Of a DNA stretch of 56,927 nt, positions 16,713 to 26,031 are shown piece by piece. The first letter of the stretch is position 1, and each line of letters opens with the position of its first letter. Below the pieces are notes generated by a model. That model saw nothing but the letters and a program-made list of their open reading frames with translations. It had not been told where the DNA came from and searched no databases. The DNA is taken from NCBI GenBank assembly GCA_019637225.1, contig JAHBWC010000052.1, positions 1 to 56,927 on the forward strand. Reading direction: 5' to 3'. A program made the translations under genes and the position numbers. The DNA is from Labilithrix sp. GTDB taxonomy: Bacteria; Myxococcota_A; Polyangia; Polyangiales; Polyangiaceae.

Positions 16713-18440
16713 ATGCGCGCCTCCTTTGCGTTCGTGCTCGTCGCGTCGTCGCTTGTCGCCTGCGCCTCGGAGGCCGGCTCCCCCGCCCCCGAGCCGGAGG
16801 TCGAAGCGCCGCCGCCCGAGGAGCCCGCCGCGACGGCGCCGAAGCTCGAGACCGTACCGTGTCGTTTCATCGTCCCGCGCAGCGTCGAGGGCAAGACGTT
16901 CCACTGCGCCGATCTCTCCGTCCCCGAGAACCGGCGCGTGCCCAACGGCAAGACCATCAAGCTCCACGTCGCCGTGGTGAAGGGCAAGGAGGGCGGCGTG
17001 CCCACGATCGAGCTCGTCGGCGGTCCGGGCGGCAACTCCGACTCGATCGTCGGCGGCGTCGCGGCGCGGAGGACGGCGCTCCTCCGCGCCTACGGCCGCT
17101 TCCTCGACGCGGGCGATCTCGTCTTGTTCGATCAGCGCGGGACCGGACGATCGCTCCCGCGCCTGTCGTGCGGGATGGACGAGCGCGGGCCGGCGTCCTG
17201 CCGAGCGGACCTCGAGAAGCAGGGGATCGACGTCGCCGCATACGACACCGTCGAGAACGCCGACGACGTGCACGATCTCGTGCGCGCGCTCGGCGCCGCC
17301 AAGGTCGACCTCCACGGCATCTCGTACGGGACGCGCCTCGGGATCGAGGTGCTGAAGCGTCACCCCGGCGACGTCCGCGCGGCCATCCTCGACGGCGTCA
17401 TGCCGTCGGACGTCCCGGTGCTCGGCAACTTCGAGATCGCGATCGATCGGATCCTCACGACCGTCTTCGCGGCCTGCGCGGCCGACGAAAAGTGCACGAC
17501 GACGTACCCGAACCTCGACGCGACGCTCACGCAGGTGAAAGCAAAGCTCGACGCCACGCCGTTCAAGGCCACCGATCCGATCTACGGCACGTACACCTAC
17601 GACTGGCGGGCGTTCACGAGCGAGCTCGTGCAGCGCTCCTACGAGGAGGGCGCCGCCGCGAGGATCCCGTGGTGGATCCACGGCCTCCTCGCGCAGACGG
17701 AGGCGGAGTGGACGGCCGCGCAGGACAAGGCGATGGCCGAGGCCGAGGCGCGCTACGTCGAAGAGGAGAAGGCCGACGCCGAGAACCCGCTCGCCGCCGA
17801 GCTCTCCGCCGCGATGCGGGCGATGGGCCAGGAAGACTGGGCCGCGACGGACATGGCGTACGGGATGTACCTGTCGGTCACGTGCAACGACTACGCGCAG
17901 CACGAGTCGCTCGCGGAGGCGCGCGCCGCGCTGGCGAAGGTCCGTCCGGAGCTCCGCGATCCCGCCGCCGTCGAAGACGAGTTCGCGATGTGCGAGGTCT
18001 GGGCGAAGCGCCCGAGCGATCCGGGCGTCCGCGCGGCGCCGACCTTCGGCGGTCCGGTCCTCCTCATCGGCGGCGCGCTCGATCCGGCGACGCCGAGCGT
18101 CTGGGCGGAGCACGTCGCGACGACGCTCCCGAAAGGCCAGCTCGTGACCGTGCCGACGGGCGGCCACGGCTTGATGGACGAATGCGGCGGCGCGATGAAG
18201 GGCGCGTTCTTGCTCGATCCGACGCGCTCGGTCGACTCCGCGTGCGCGACGGAGCGCACGATCGCGTTCTACTACGACGGCCCGAAGGGCCTCCGGTCGG
18301 CGCGCGCGAACGAGTTCGGCCCCGCGATCCGCCCGGCGTCGACGTCGATGGGGCGCGTCGCCGACCGTGTGCTCGCGGCGATGTCGGCGCCGCTCGTTGG
18401 CCTCCCCCACGTCCGCGAGATCGCACGGCATCGGCGCTGA
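16713..18440 (+). CDS. Alpha/beta-hydrolase lipoprotein, S33/TAP-like peptidase
   Basis: 575 residues from ATG 16713 (MRASFAFVLVASSLVAC lipobox). The mature protein starts with a Pro/Glu-rich linker, then an alpha/beta-hydrolase with VPENR, GGPGG oxyanion region, FDQRGTGRS, nucleophile Ser204 in GISYGTR, Asp457 in GALDPATPS and His485 in GGHGLMDEC. This is the layout of tripeptidyl aminopeptidase/proline iminopeptidase-like enzymes with a C-terminal TAP domain. A lid-like helical insert (about 320-400) is rich in Glu and Ala. Probable substrate: N-terminal residues of peptides outside the inner membrane. A further upstream in-frame ATG at 16638 would bury the lipobox and is rejected. Confidence 0.9.
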   Translation: MRASFAFVLVASSLVACASEAGSPAPEPEVEAPPPEEPAATAPKLETVPCRFIVPRSVEGKTFHCADLSVPENRRVPNGKTIKLHVAVVKGKEGGVPTIELVGGPGGNSDSIVGGVAARRTALLRAYGRFLDAGDLVLFDQRGTGRSLPRLSCGMDERGPASCRADLEKQGIDVAAYDTVENADDVHDLVRALGAAKVDLHGISYGTRLGIEVLKRHPGDVRAAILDGVMPSDVPVLGNFEIAIDRILTTVFAACAADEKCTTTYPNLDATLTQVKAKLDATPFKATDPIYGTYTYDWRAFTSELVQRSYEEGAAARIPWWIHGLLAQTEAEWTAAQDKAMAEAEARYVEEEKADAENPLAAELSAAMRAMGQEDWAATDMAYGMYLSVTCNDYAQHESLAEARAALAKVRPELRDPAAVEDEFAMCEVWAKRPSDPGVRAAPTFGGPVLLIGGALDPATPSVWAEHVATTLPKGQLVTVPTGGHGLMDECGGAMKGAFLLDPTRSVDSACATERTIAFYYDGPKGLRSARANEFGPAIRPASTSMGRVADRVLAAMSAPLVGLPHVREIARHRR

Positions 18441-18487
18441 GTCGGCTCGCCGGCCGTCGCCCGCGCGCGGGCCCGCGCTCATTCCCC

Positions 18488-18500
18488 TTTACGACGTAAA
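18488..18500. promoter_or_regulatory. 13-bp palindrome before the FG-GAP gene
   Basis: TTTACGACGTAAA is a perfect palindrome around a central A, in a locally AT-rich patch between two genes, 24 bp before the chosen ATG at 18524. The position suits an operator overlapping the promoter or 5' leader. No cognate regulator is known. Confidence 0.35.
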
Positions 18501-18523
18501 ATGTCGTGCTACTGCACCGGTGG

Positions 18524-20353
18524 ATGCGCCGCTGTACGCCCCTCGCTCGCTTCCTCGGACTCGCGACGCTCACGACATGGGCGTGCTCGTCGGAAACGCC
18601 TGCGACGGCGCCCGACGGAGACGGTGCGGTCAAGGTCGCGTGCGACGAGCGCCCGCTCGCTCCGCCGGGCGAGGACTTCTTCGTCGACATCTCGGCGGCG
18701 AGCGGGATCCAGAAGGACAACTTCGTCCCGAACCCGCCGGCGCCGATCCCGATCAACGATCACAGCCGGCTCGCGTTCGCGGACATCGACGGCGACGGCC
18801 GCGACGACATCGTCGCCCACAGCCTGTTCCCCAACCCGCAGAAGGGGATCCCGTTCGACCACCTCGTCTTCTTGAACAACGGCGACAAGACGTTCCGCGA
18901 CTTCTCCGACGAGTCGGGCCTCCGCGCCGTGCAGGCCGCATTCTTCGTCTTCGCCGACGTCGACAACGACGGCGATCAGGACTGCTTCGCCGGACTCGAC
19001 ATCCCGCTCGAGGGAGAGACCTCGGCGCTCTACTTGAACGACGGCAAGGGTCACTTCACCAAGAAGGAGGGCTCCGGCCTCGAGGTCGCCGCGCTCGCGG
19101 CCAACGGCGTCTTCGCCGACTTCGACGGCGACGGCCGGCTCGATCTCTACGTCGGCGCAGGCGGCACCTCGCAGGCCGTGCGCGACCAGCTCTTCTTCGG
19201 CAACGGCGACGGGACGTTCCGCGACGGCTCCGAGAAGCTGAAGAGCGCCCCCGCGCAGCCCACCAACGGCGTGGTCGCGTGCGACTACGACGACGACGGC
19301 GACCTCGACATCTTCGTCTCGCACTACGGCGTGAGCGTCGGGCTCGGCTGGCGCGCGCTCTGGGAGAACGACGGCACCGGCGGGTTCACGAACGTCGCGC
19401 GCAAGCGAGGCTTCAACGCGCTCGCCACCGGCAACTCGTTCCTGTCGACCACGGGCAAGGGCCGTGACGCGCAGCCGGGAGAGGCCTCGAAGCACGTCGG
19501 CTCGAACGGCTTCGGCATCGACTGCCAGGACATCGACGGCGACGGCACGATGGACATCTGGCTCGCGACGATCTCGCATCCGGTCGACTCGGACGAGTCG
19601 CGCAAGTGGAGCGATCCCTCGATGCTGCTCCTCAACAAGGGCGAGGCCGGCGGCTTCGCCTTCGAGGACGTGACGCTGGACCGGCGGATCCCGTTCAACG
19701 AAGGCGACATCGACGCGGCAGCCGTCGACTTCGACAACGACGGACGGATCGATCTCTCGGTCACGCGCGACAAGAAGTACGAGGAGGGCTACTCGAAGCC
19801 CGACCAGAAGGCGTGGTTCGGGCTCTTCCACCAAGAGCCGGACGGGACGTTCACGAGCGTCGGGCTCGTCAGCGGCATCAACGACCGCACCGGCGCGACC
19901 GATCGCGTGAAGGCCGGGCAGAACCTCGCGTGGGCCGACATCGACGGCGACGGTGACCTCGATCTGCTCGTCGGCGGGCGCGACAACGGCGGCGCCGGCC
20001 GCGCCAACTTCCTCTTCGAGAACACGATCGGCCAGACGAACGGCTGGCTCGGCGTCCGCCTCCGCGGCGACGGCGTGGCCGTCAACCGCGACGCGATCGG
20101 CGCGCGCGTCACGCTCGTCACGTCGGAGCGGCGATGGGTGCGCGAGGTGAAGTCGAGCCGCGGGACGTACAGCGCGGCCGACTCGCGCGCGCTCCTCTTC
20201 GGCCTCGGCGACGCGGCGTGCGCCGGCGGCGCCACGACGCTCGCGATCGAGGTGCGCTGGCCGAACGGCGAGACGAAGCGCTTCGAGCCGGGCTCATTCG
20301 GCCTGAACCGCTACGTCACGATCGACTACGCGAGCGGCCTCGCCGCGCCGTAG
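18524..20353 (+). CDS. FG-GAP/VCBS repeat lipoprotein with ASPIC/UnbV domain
   Basis: About 609 residues from ATG 18524 (MRRCTPLARF, TTWAC lipobox); a GTG at 18506 is an alternative. The body has at least seven calcium-loop FG-GAP/VCBS motifs: DIDGDGRDDI, DVDNDGDQDC, DFDGDGRLDL, DYDDDGDLDI, DIDGDGTMDI, DFDNDGRIDL and DIDGDGDLDL, consistent with an integrin-like seven-bladed propeller. The C-terminus matches the ASPIC/UnbV domain (NGWLGVRLRG, GARVTL, EVRWPNGETKRFE). Predicted to be a surface adhesion or binding protein dependent on calcium; no enzyme activity is implied. Confidence 0.92.
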   Translation: MRRCTPLARFLGLATLTTWACSSETPATAPDGDGAVKVACDERPLAPPGEDFFVDISAASGIQKDNFVPNPPAPIPINDHSRLAFADIDGDGRDDIVAHSLFPNPQKGIPFDHLVFLNNGDKTFRDFSDESGLRAVQAAFFVFADVDNDGDQDCFAGLDIPLEGETSALYLNDGKGHFTKKEGSGLEVAALAANGVFADFDGDGRLDLYVGAGGTSQAVRDQLFFGNGDGTFRDGSEKLKSAPAQPTNGVVACDYDDDGDLDIFVSHYGVSVGLGWRALWENDGTGGFTNVARKRGFNALATGNSFLSTTGKGRDAQPGEASKHVGSNGFGIDCQDIDGDGTMDIWLATISHPVDSDESRKWSDPSMLLLNKGEAGGFAFEDVTLDRRIPFNEGDIDAAAVDFDNDGRIDLSVTRDKKYEEGYSKPDQKAWFGLFHQEPDGTFTSVGLVSGINDRTGATDRVKAGQNLAWADIDGDGDLDLLVGGRDNGGAGRANFLFENTIGQTNGWLGVRLRGDGVAVNRDAIGARVTLVTSERRWVREVKSSRGTYSAADSRALLFGLGDAACAGGATTLAIEVRWPNGETKRFEPGSFGLNRYVTIDYASGLAAP

Positions 20354-20401
20354 CGCACGCCGACCCGGTAAGGAGTCGACGCGCGAGGAGCGCCTCCGCC
20401 G

Positions 20402-23023
20402 TCAGGGCTTGATGTCGAGGCGGGTCCGCGGCGCGAGCTGGTTCCCGCTGAAGTAGTCGAGGACGCCGGCGACCTCGGTCAGAGCCGCGCCGCTCGCGAA
20501 CGTGTTGCCGTTGAACGCCGCCGCGCCCGCGATGAAGTTCGTGACCTTCAGCGTCGAGCCCTGGAGGAGCAGGCGCGTCGGCGTCGCGCCCGACGTGGAG
20601 TCCGCTCCGGCCGACGTCACGTCGAGGACCTTGATGAGCATGAAGCGGTACTTGAGCTCGTCCGCGCCGGCCGGCTGGACTGCGGCGAGCTGCACCGTCT
20701 TGACCAGCGTGGCGTCGTCGCACTGGGCGGAGTTCGCCTCGACCACGGTGACGGACTTCACGTCGGCCAGCTCGAACGCGCCCTGGAACGTCGTGGTCCT
20801 GCCCTCGAGCGTGATCCTGTCGCGGGCGCCGATGGTGTTCGGCAGCGCGATGCCGCCGGCGCCGCCGAAGAAGACCAGGAGACCACCGCTCTTCGCGCTC
20901 GCCGTGGTCCACGCCGGATCCTGGATCCAGATGCGCGTGGGCGTCTTCAGCGCGGTGACGCAGACGTTCTCGACCTTCGCCACCGTGTCGTCGCCGAGCG
21001 TCCAGAGCTCGGAGATCGTGCGCGACTGCGCGGGGCAGCCGCCGTTCGGGCCTGCCTCGGTCGGGCACGGATCGCACGCGTCGCCGAGGCCGTCCTTGTC
21101 GGTGTCTTCCTGCCCGGGGTTGGGCGTGTTGGGGCAGTTGTCCTTCGTGTTCTCGATGCCGTCCCCGTCGGTGTCGAGCTTCACCGCGCTCGGCTTCGTG
21201 CACGTCGTCGAGTTCTTGTCGAACGGACACGGATCGCACGCGTCGCCGAGGTCGTCGCCGTCGCTGTTCTCCTGCACGCCGTTATCGAGCGGGCGCGCCG
21301 GGTTCCACACGGTCGGGCAGTTGTCCTTCGCGTTCGGGATGCCGTCCCCGTCGATGTCGTCGGGCGTCGACATTCCGGCGAAGACCGTCGACTGCTTCAC
21401 CACGTCGGAGGCGAGCGTCCGCGCCGGCAGGCACGTCGGCTCGTTCGGGGGGACGTCGCCGCAGCTCGCCAGCGTGTACAGGTTCGCGAGCTTGCCGATC
21501 GTCGCCCACTGCTTGCCGGTGTCGCGGCTCAAGCAGACGCGCTTCTTCACGCCGCAGAGCTCGAGCTCCTCGCAGTCCGACTCGAGCGCCGCCACGACCG
21601 CGCTCGAGCCCACGAGGACCTTGCCGCCGCGCACGACGAGCGCGATGTCCTTCTCGCTCGCGTTGAGGATCGCGCGGTGCGCCTTGCGCCCGCTCTTCGC
21701 GAAGATCGCGATGTCTCCGAGCTTGCCTTCGGCGAGCTCGCCGGTGACGGCGTCGAAGCCGAGCGCCTGGGCCGAGCCCTTCGTCGCCATGAGCCACAGC
21801 TTCTCGTCGCTGAAGTACCCGCCGAGGTTCGTCTTGTTGAACTCGTCGGCGCAAGCGAGCTCGCGGAGCATGTTCATCGAGCCGCTCGGCAGCCAGTCGG
21901 TCCCGAGGCCGATGGGGACGCCGAGCCGGTCGAACTCGGTGACGCGCGCGGTCTCGCCGTAGAGGCTGATGTTCGAGCGCGGCGACCAGACGAGCTTCGC
22001 GCCCTTCTCGGCCATGACGTTGACGTCGGTGGTCGTGAGGCCGACGCCGTGGATGATCGCGGTGCGGCCGTCGAGGTAGTTCCTGCCCTTCGCCACCTTG
22101 TCGGTGAGGCACAAGAACTCGTTGCGCGAGTCGACGTCGATGCCCTCGGCGACGTGCGGGACCCACGGGAGGCCGGCGCCCGGCGGCGGCTTGAACTGGT
22201 ACTTGCTGCAGTCGGGGTTCGCCGGATCGTCCTTGATCTGAATCGAGCTTCCGATCGGGAAGGTCTCGTACGCCGCGAAGGGCTGACCGCTCGGGAAGTA
22301 GCCCTTCTTCGTGTCGTCGGCGAGGCGGATGAACTTCGCCGAGGAGGTCGACTCGAACGACATCACCGCGCCGCCGAGCGCCATGCGGACCTCGCCGTAG
22401 AGCTTCTGGTCCGCGGTGGAGTTGCCGCCCGGCTCGTCGATCTTCGGGTTGTTCGCGTTGCCGCTCGGCCGCCAGTCGTTGCGATGCTCGAAGCGGAGGG
22501 CGGCGGGGTCCGGCGGCCCGGTGAACTTGCCGCCGCTCTTCATCACGTAGTTGTTGGCGGCGGTCGCCGGAGCGCCGTTCATCCAGCCACCGTGATCGTG
22601 CGCGTTGATGAGGCCCGGCGAGACGACGGCGTCGGGGCAGATGACCTTCGTCGCGTCCGCGGCCTTGTCCGCGCAGTCGCATCCGGCGCAGGTGATCGTG
22701 CCGGTGTCGTCGACGAGCACCTGGCCGCCCAGGAAGATCTTCCCCGGCTGAAGGACGTCGCCCACGTAGAGGACCGAGCCTCCGGATCCCTTCTCGACCG
22801 CGCAGACGTCGTCCTTGCCCGGCGGGGACTTGGGCGCGATCGGCTCGCAGGTCTCCTCGATGGGGAGCGGATCGCCGTCGTCGCCGCCGCCGTCCGCCGT
22901 CGGGTCGTCGCCGCCTCCCGCGTCGGGAACCGGATCCGCGCTCGGGTCCTCGCCGGCGCCGCAGGCGACGAACGCGAGGGTCGTGAACACGAAGAGCGTG
23001 ACCGTAAAGAGCCGTGTGAGCAT
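20402..23023 (-). CDS. Amidohydrolase lipoprotein with thrombospondin type 3 repeats and C-terminal beta domain
   Basis: 873 residues from ATG 23023 (MLTRLFTV, lipobox AFVAC), then an Asp/Gly linker. Residues about 60-500 are a metal-dependent amidohydrolase of the ATZ/TRZ/cytosine deaminase type with all metal ligands present: H142-D-H144, HVAE with His290/Glu293, His325 in IIHGVG, and Asp376 in GTDW. Around 555-655 are two TSP3-like calcium-binding blocks (DIDGDGIPNAKDNCP, DTDGDGIENTKDNCP with GDACDPCP). The last about 200 residues form a beta-rich domain (ARDRITLEGRTTTFQG). A complete deaminase-type active site on a calcium-stiffened stalk outside the cell is unusual. The substrate is not predictable. 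Confidence 0.9.
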   Translation of the reverse strand: MLTRLFTVTLFVFTTLAFVACGAGEDPSADPVPDAGGGDDPTADGGGDDGDPLPIEETCEPIAPKSPPGKDDVCAVEKGSGGSVLYVGDVLQPGKIFLGGQVLVDDTGTITCAGCDCADKAADATKVICPDAVVSPGLINAHDHGGWMNGAPATAANNYVMKSGGKFTGPPDPAALRFEHRNDWRPSGNANNPKIDEPGGNSTADQKLYGEVRMALGGAVMSFESTSSAKFIRLADDTKKGYFPSGQPFAAYETFPIGSSIQIKDDPANPDCSKYQFKPPPGAGLPWVPHVAEGIDVDSRNEFLCLTDKVAKGRNYLDGRTAIIHGVGLTTTDVNVMAEKGAKLVWSPRSNISLYGETARVTEFDRLGVPIGLGTDWLPSGSMNMLRELACADEFNKTNLGGYFSDEKLWLMATKGSAQALGFDAVTGELAEGKLGDIAIFAKSGRKAHRAILNASEKDIALVVRGGKVLVGSSAVVAALESDCEELELCGVKKRVCLSRDTGKQWATIGKLANLYTLASCGDVPPNEPTCLPARTLASDVVKQSTVFAGMSTPDDIDGDGIPNAKDNCPTVWNPARPLDNGVQENSDGDDLGDACDPCPFDKNSTTCTKPSAVKLDTDGDGIENTKDNCPNTPNPGQEDTDKDGLGDACDPCPTEAGPNGGCPAQSRTISELWTLGDDTVAKVENVCVTALKTPTRIWIQDPAWTTASAKSGGLLVFFGGAGGIALPNTIGARDRITLEGRTTTFQGAFELADVKSVTVVEANSAQCDDATLVKTVQLAAVQPAGADELKYRFMLIKVLDVTSAGADSTSGATPTRLLLQGSTLKVTNFIAGAAAFNGNTFASGAALTEVAGVLDYFSGNQLAPRTRLDIKP

Positions 23024-23340
23024 CGTCCTGCCGCAGGTTACGAGGGCGAAAACGCGGTCTGACCGGAGCCCGGTCGAGCGCAGGCGGTGCTGTGACACAG
23101 CCGGGCGGAAACGCCCAGTCACGGCTTGGTGACGCGAGGCGATTTCGAGGGGCCGCCTCGCCCTCGGCTCCGCCAGGCCTCACGACGCCGAACCCGGCGC
23201 TCGCGAAGGGCCGGGCAGCGCCATAAACATTCGAGATCTTTACGTTGATTGCGCCCCGTGCGGCGACCGATCCGCGACCCCTCCGCCGACCGTGAGCGAT
23301 TTCGGGCAACCTCCGTCGGCGCGGGCCGAATCGCGCCGGC
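23024..23340. other. Divergent intergenic region (about 317 bp)
   Basis: Separates the amidohydrolase (minus) from the delta-60 protein (plus). The only AT-rich patch, 23223-23255, is a reasonable place for a promoter of the plus-strand gene. The rest is GC-rich with no recognised element or gene. Confidence 0.4.
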
Positions 23341-25020
23341 ATGACGACGAACTTCTCCCGCGGCGCCTCTCGCGACGGATCCCGAGCGCCTTCTCGGTCA
23401 CACCAGACGTCCGCGCTGCGCGGCAAGCGGGAGCGGCTCTGGCTCTCGTCGATGCTCGCCGCGATGACCTCGCTCGCAGCCTCGGCGACCGTCGCGGGGT
23501 GCGGCGACAGTGAATGCGCCGCCCAGGGATCGTGTGCCGGCGAGGCGGCCACCGAAGCCCCCCCGCGCGGCGAGGACGGTACGTTCACCGAGCCGGACGC
23601 GGCCCCCAAGGAGGTCGCCCCGGTCAGCGGCGAGGCGGAAGAGGGATCGTTCTCGTTCGTGCCGACGGCGCCGCCGCCGCGCGTGATGCACGACACGTCG
23701 CTCCGGGTGAAGCTCGCGATCGAGCGCTCGGCGGCGCAGAAGAAGGACGTCGTCGTCACCGTCGCCAACCTGCCGCCCGGCGTGAGCGTCGAGCCGCTCA
23801 CGATCAAGGGTCACGAGAGCACCGGTGAGCTCGTCGTGAACGTCGGCGCGACGGCCGCGCAGGGGCCGTTCGACATCCTCGTCGAGGGGTCGACCGGCAA
23901 GCAGAGCGCGACCCTCGCGCTCGCCCTCTTCGTACGAGGAAAGCCGGGCACGCTCGACACGACGTTCGCCGCCGGCGGCGTTCTCACGCCCCCCGAATCG
24001 CCGCTCGGGATCGAGGCGGCGGGAGACGCTCTCGGCCGCATCTACGTCGGGACCGAGACGTCGCTCCGCCGCTACTCCTCCGAAGGCCTCGTGGACACGT
24101 CGTTCGCGGCGCCAGCCCTGGCCCAAGGACGACCTCTCGGCGTCGTCGTGCACACCGGCTCGGTGTACTTCGCACGTAACGTCGGAGCCGGTCAGCGGAT
24201 CGAGAAGTACTCGACCGCGAGCGGTGCCCGCGACGCGACCTACGGAGGAGGCAGCGGCATCTTCGACCTTCAGGGCAGCGGGGCCTCCGCGTTCGCCGTC
24301 GCCGCGGACGGACGCGGCGCCCTCATCTCACCGTTCTATTCGGCGGGAAGATGGCACCTCAAGTGGATCTCGGCCGCCGGGACCGACGACTTCGCGGTGA
24401 ATTCGGCAGCGTACTCGTCGACGAGCCCGCCCTCGTACCTGATCCGAGGCGCTGTCTACACGAGCAACGCCATGGTCTTCGTGGGTGAGGGCCACATCCT
24501 GAAGGTCAAGACGGCCGGGGGGATCTTCGATTCCACGTTCGCGGGCCGCGGCTTCCTCGAGGTGGCGTCGGGCCTCGCGCTCAACGACGTCATCGCCGAC
24601 GCGAGCGGCCGGTTCCTGGTCACGGGGCAGCGCCGCGCCTCGGGCGCGCTCTACCTCGCGCGGATCACGGCCGGCGGCGAGCTCGACTCCACCTTCCCTC
24701 CGGTGACCGGGACGTTCGTCGCGAAGGGAGAGGCGTTCATGGTGGCGAACCAGAACCCCTCGGTCTACGACGACACGTACGCCGGCCGTCTCGCGCTCGA
24801 CGCGGAGAACAACATCCTCCAGGCGGCGCAGGTCGCGGAGGGAAGCACGACGCGGTGCACGTTGCTCCGGTACAAGCCCGACGGGAAGCTCGACACGAGC
24901 TTCGGCGACCAGGGACGAACCACGCTCGCGACGCCCGGGTGCACCGCTCGACGCGTCTTCGTGCAGCCCGACGGCCGCATCCTCGTAGGCGGAGCCGTGC
25001 TCATGCGCGTCTGGAACTGA
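23341..25020 (+). CDS. Delta-60 repeat beta-propeller lipoprotein
   Basis: 559 residues from ATG 23341. An unusually long basic N-terminus (about 35 residues) precedes the hydrophobic segment and a VAGC lipobox. A beta-sandwich-like region (about 100-195) leads to delta-60/DUF5122 repeats marked by GTLDTTFAAGG, GLVDTSFA, GIFDSTFAGRG, GELDSTF and GKLDTSFGDQG, each followed by blade strands (VQPDGRILVGG). Such propellers are common in Myxococcota exported proteins and usually have no known function. Divergent from the amidohydrolase gene. Confidence 0.88.
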   Translation: MTTNFSRGASRDGSRAPSRSHQTSALRGKRERLWLSSMLAAMTSLAASATVAGCGDSECAAQGSCAGEAATEAPPRGEDGTFTEPDAAPKEVAPVSGEAEEGSFSFVPTAPPPRVMHDTSLRVKLAIERSAAQKKDVVVTVANLPPGVSVEPLTIKGHESTGELVVNVGATAAQGPFDILVEGSTGKQSATLALALFVRGKPGTLDTTFAAGGVLTPPESPLGIEAAGDALGRIYVGTETSLRRYSSEGLVDTSFAAPALAQGRPLGVVVHTGSVYFARNVGAGQRIEKYSTASGARDATYGGGSGIFDLQGSGASAFAVAADGRGALISPFYSAGRWHLKWISAAGTDDFAVNSAAYSSTSPPSYLIRGAVYTSNAMVFVGEGHILKVKTAGGIFDSTFAGRGFLEVASGLALNDVIADASGRFLVTGQRRASGALYLARITAGGELDSTFPPVTGTFVAKGEAFMVANQNPSVYDDTYAGRLALDAENNILQAAQVAEGSTTRCTLLRYKPDGKLDTSFGDQGRTTLATPGCTARRVFVQPDGRILVGGAVLMRVWN

Positions 25021-25062
25021 CGCGCGGACCGGGCGACCGCGGACGATCGCGATCCGGCGCGC

Positions 25063-25959
25063 TCACGGTCCGTCGAACGCCTCACGCATCACGTCGACGA
25101 AGGCGCGGAGCTTGGCGGGGTAGAGCCTCGCCTGCGGGTACGCGATGTAGACCGGCAAGCGCGGCGCGCTCCACCGCGGGAGGACGTGAACGAGGCGACC
25201 CGCGCGGAGATCGTCGCGGACCAGCCACTCCGAGGCCACGGCGACGCCGAGCCCGTCGAGCGCCGCGGTCCGGAGCGCGTAGAGGCTGTCGGTGACGAAC
25301 CTCGGGCGAATCTCGACCGTGGTCGCCCCCCGCGCGCTCTCGAGGCGCACGCGGTTGCGGTAGAACGTCCCGAACGCGAGCCAGGGCAGCGACGCGAGGT
25401 GCAGAGGGCGCGTGACCGGACGCGAGGCGAGGAGCGAGGGCGCGGCGACGACGATGCGCTTCACCTCGTGGATCTTCCGAGCGACGAGCGACTCGCCCTG
25501 GAGCGGGCCGACGCGGATGAGGCAGTCGATCCCGTCTTCGACCATGCGCACCGGGCCGTCGCTGAGGAACCACTCGATCGCGACCTTCGGGTACATGTGC
25601 AAGAACTTCGTCACGGGGCCGACGAGCTGGTCCTGCCCGAAGGCGTGCGGGACCACGACCCGCAGCGTGCCCTCCGGCTCGTCGAGCCCGCCGCGGATCG
25701 CGGCCTCGAAGCCACGCCACTCCTCGAGGAGCTCCCTCGCCCGCGCGGCGTAGCGCTCCCCCGTCTCGGTGAGCTGGATCGCGTGCGTACTCCGCTTGAG
25801 GAGCGGCACGCCGAGGGCGCCCTCGAGGGCGCGGAGGCGGCGCGAGACCGTGGGCTGCGACGTCCCGAGCTGCCTCGCCGCCGCCGACAGGCTCCCCGCG
25901 TCGACGATGCGGAGGAACGTCTCCATCGAGGCGAGGCGATCGACCTTCGCGGCGGTCAT
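25063..25959 (-). CDS. LysR-family transcriptional regulator
   Basis: 298 residues. The N-terminal winged helix-turn-helix is classical (METFLRIVDAGSLSAAARQL, then SQPTVSRRLRALE), followed by a periplasmic-binding-protein-like effector domain (GTLRVVVP, GVAVASEWLV). It is transcribed divergently from the MFS transporter at 26032 with a 72-bp gap, the usual arrangement for a LysR regulator controlling its neighbour and itself. The effector is unknown. Confidence 0.95.
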   Translation of the reverse strand: MTAAKVDRLASMETFLRIVDAGSLSAAARQLGTSQPTVSRRLRALEGALGVPLLKRSTHAIQLTETGERYAARARELLEEWRGFEAAIRGGLDEPEGTLRVVVPHAFGQDQLVGPVTKFLHMYPKVAIEWFLSDGPVRMVEDGIDCLIRVGPLQGESLVARKIHEVKRIVVAAPSLLASRPVTRPLHLASLPWLAFGTFYRNRVRLESARGATTVEIRPRFVTDSLYALRTAALDGLGVAVASEWLVRDDLRAGRLVHVLPRWSAPRLPVYIAYPQARLYPAKLRAFVDVMREAFDGP

Positions 25960-26031
25960 GCATCGAACGTATAACCAATTGTCGTGTCATGCGCCTTACG
26001 TGGACGGCGGAAGCGCGGCATTCTCTGGTCG
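25960..26031. promoter_or_regulatory. Shared LysR/MFS control region
   Basis: 72 bp between divergent starts, containing the locally AT-rich stretch ACGTATAACCAATTGTCGTG. LysR regulators bind T-N11-A type sites in such gaps; no single site can be chosen by eye. The tight spacing implies overlapping promoters. Confidence 0.4.

Noticed and set aside
15285..18482. 1065-codon open frame on the minus strand
   Set aside because: It spans two plus-strand genes and DUF2752, is almost only Arg/Ala/Gly, and has no motif; it is an antisense shadow of GC-rich coding DNA.
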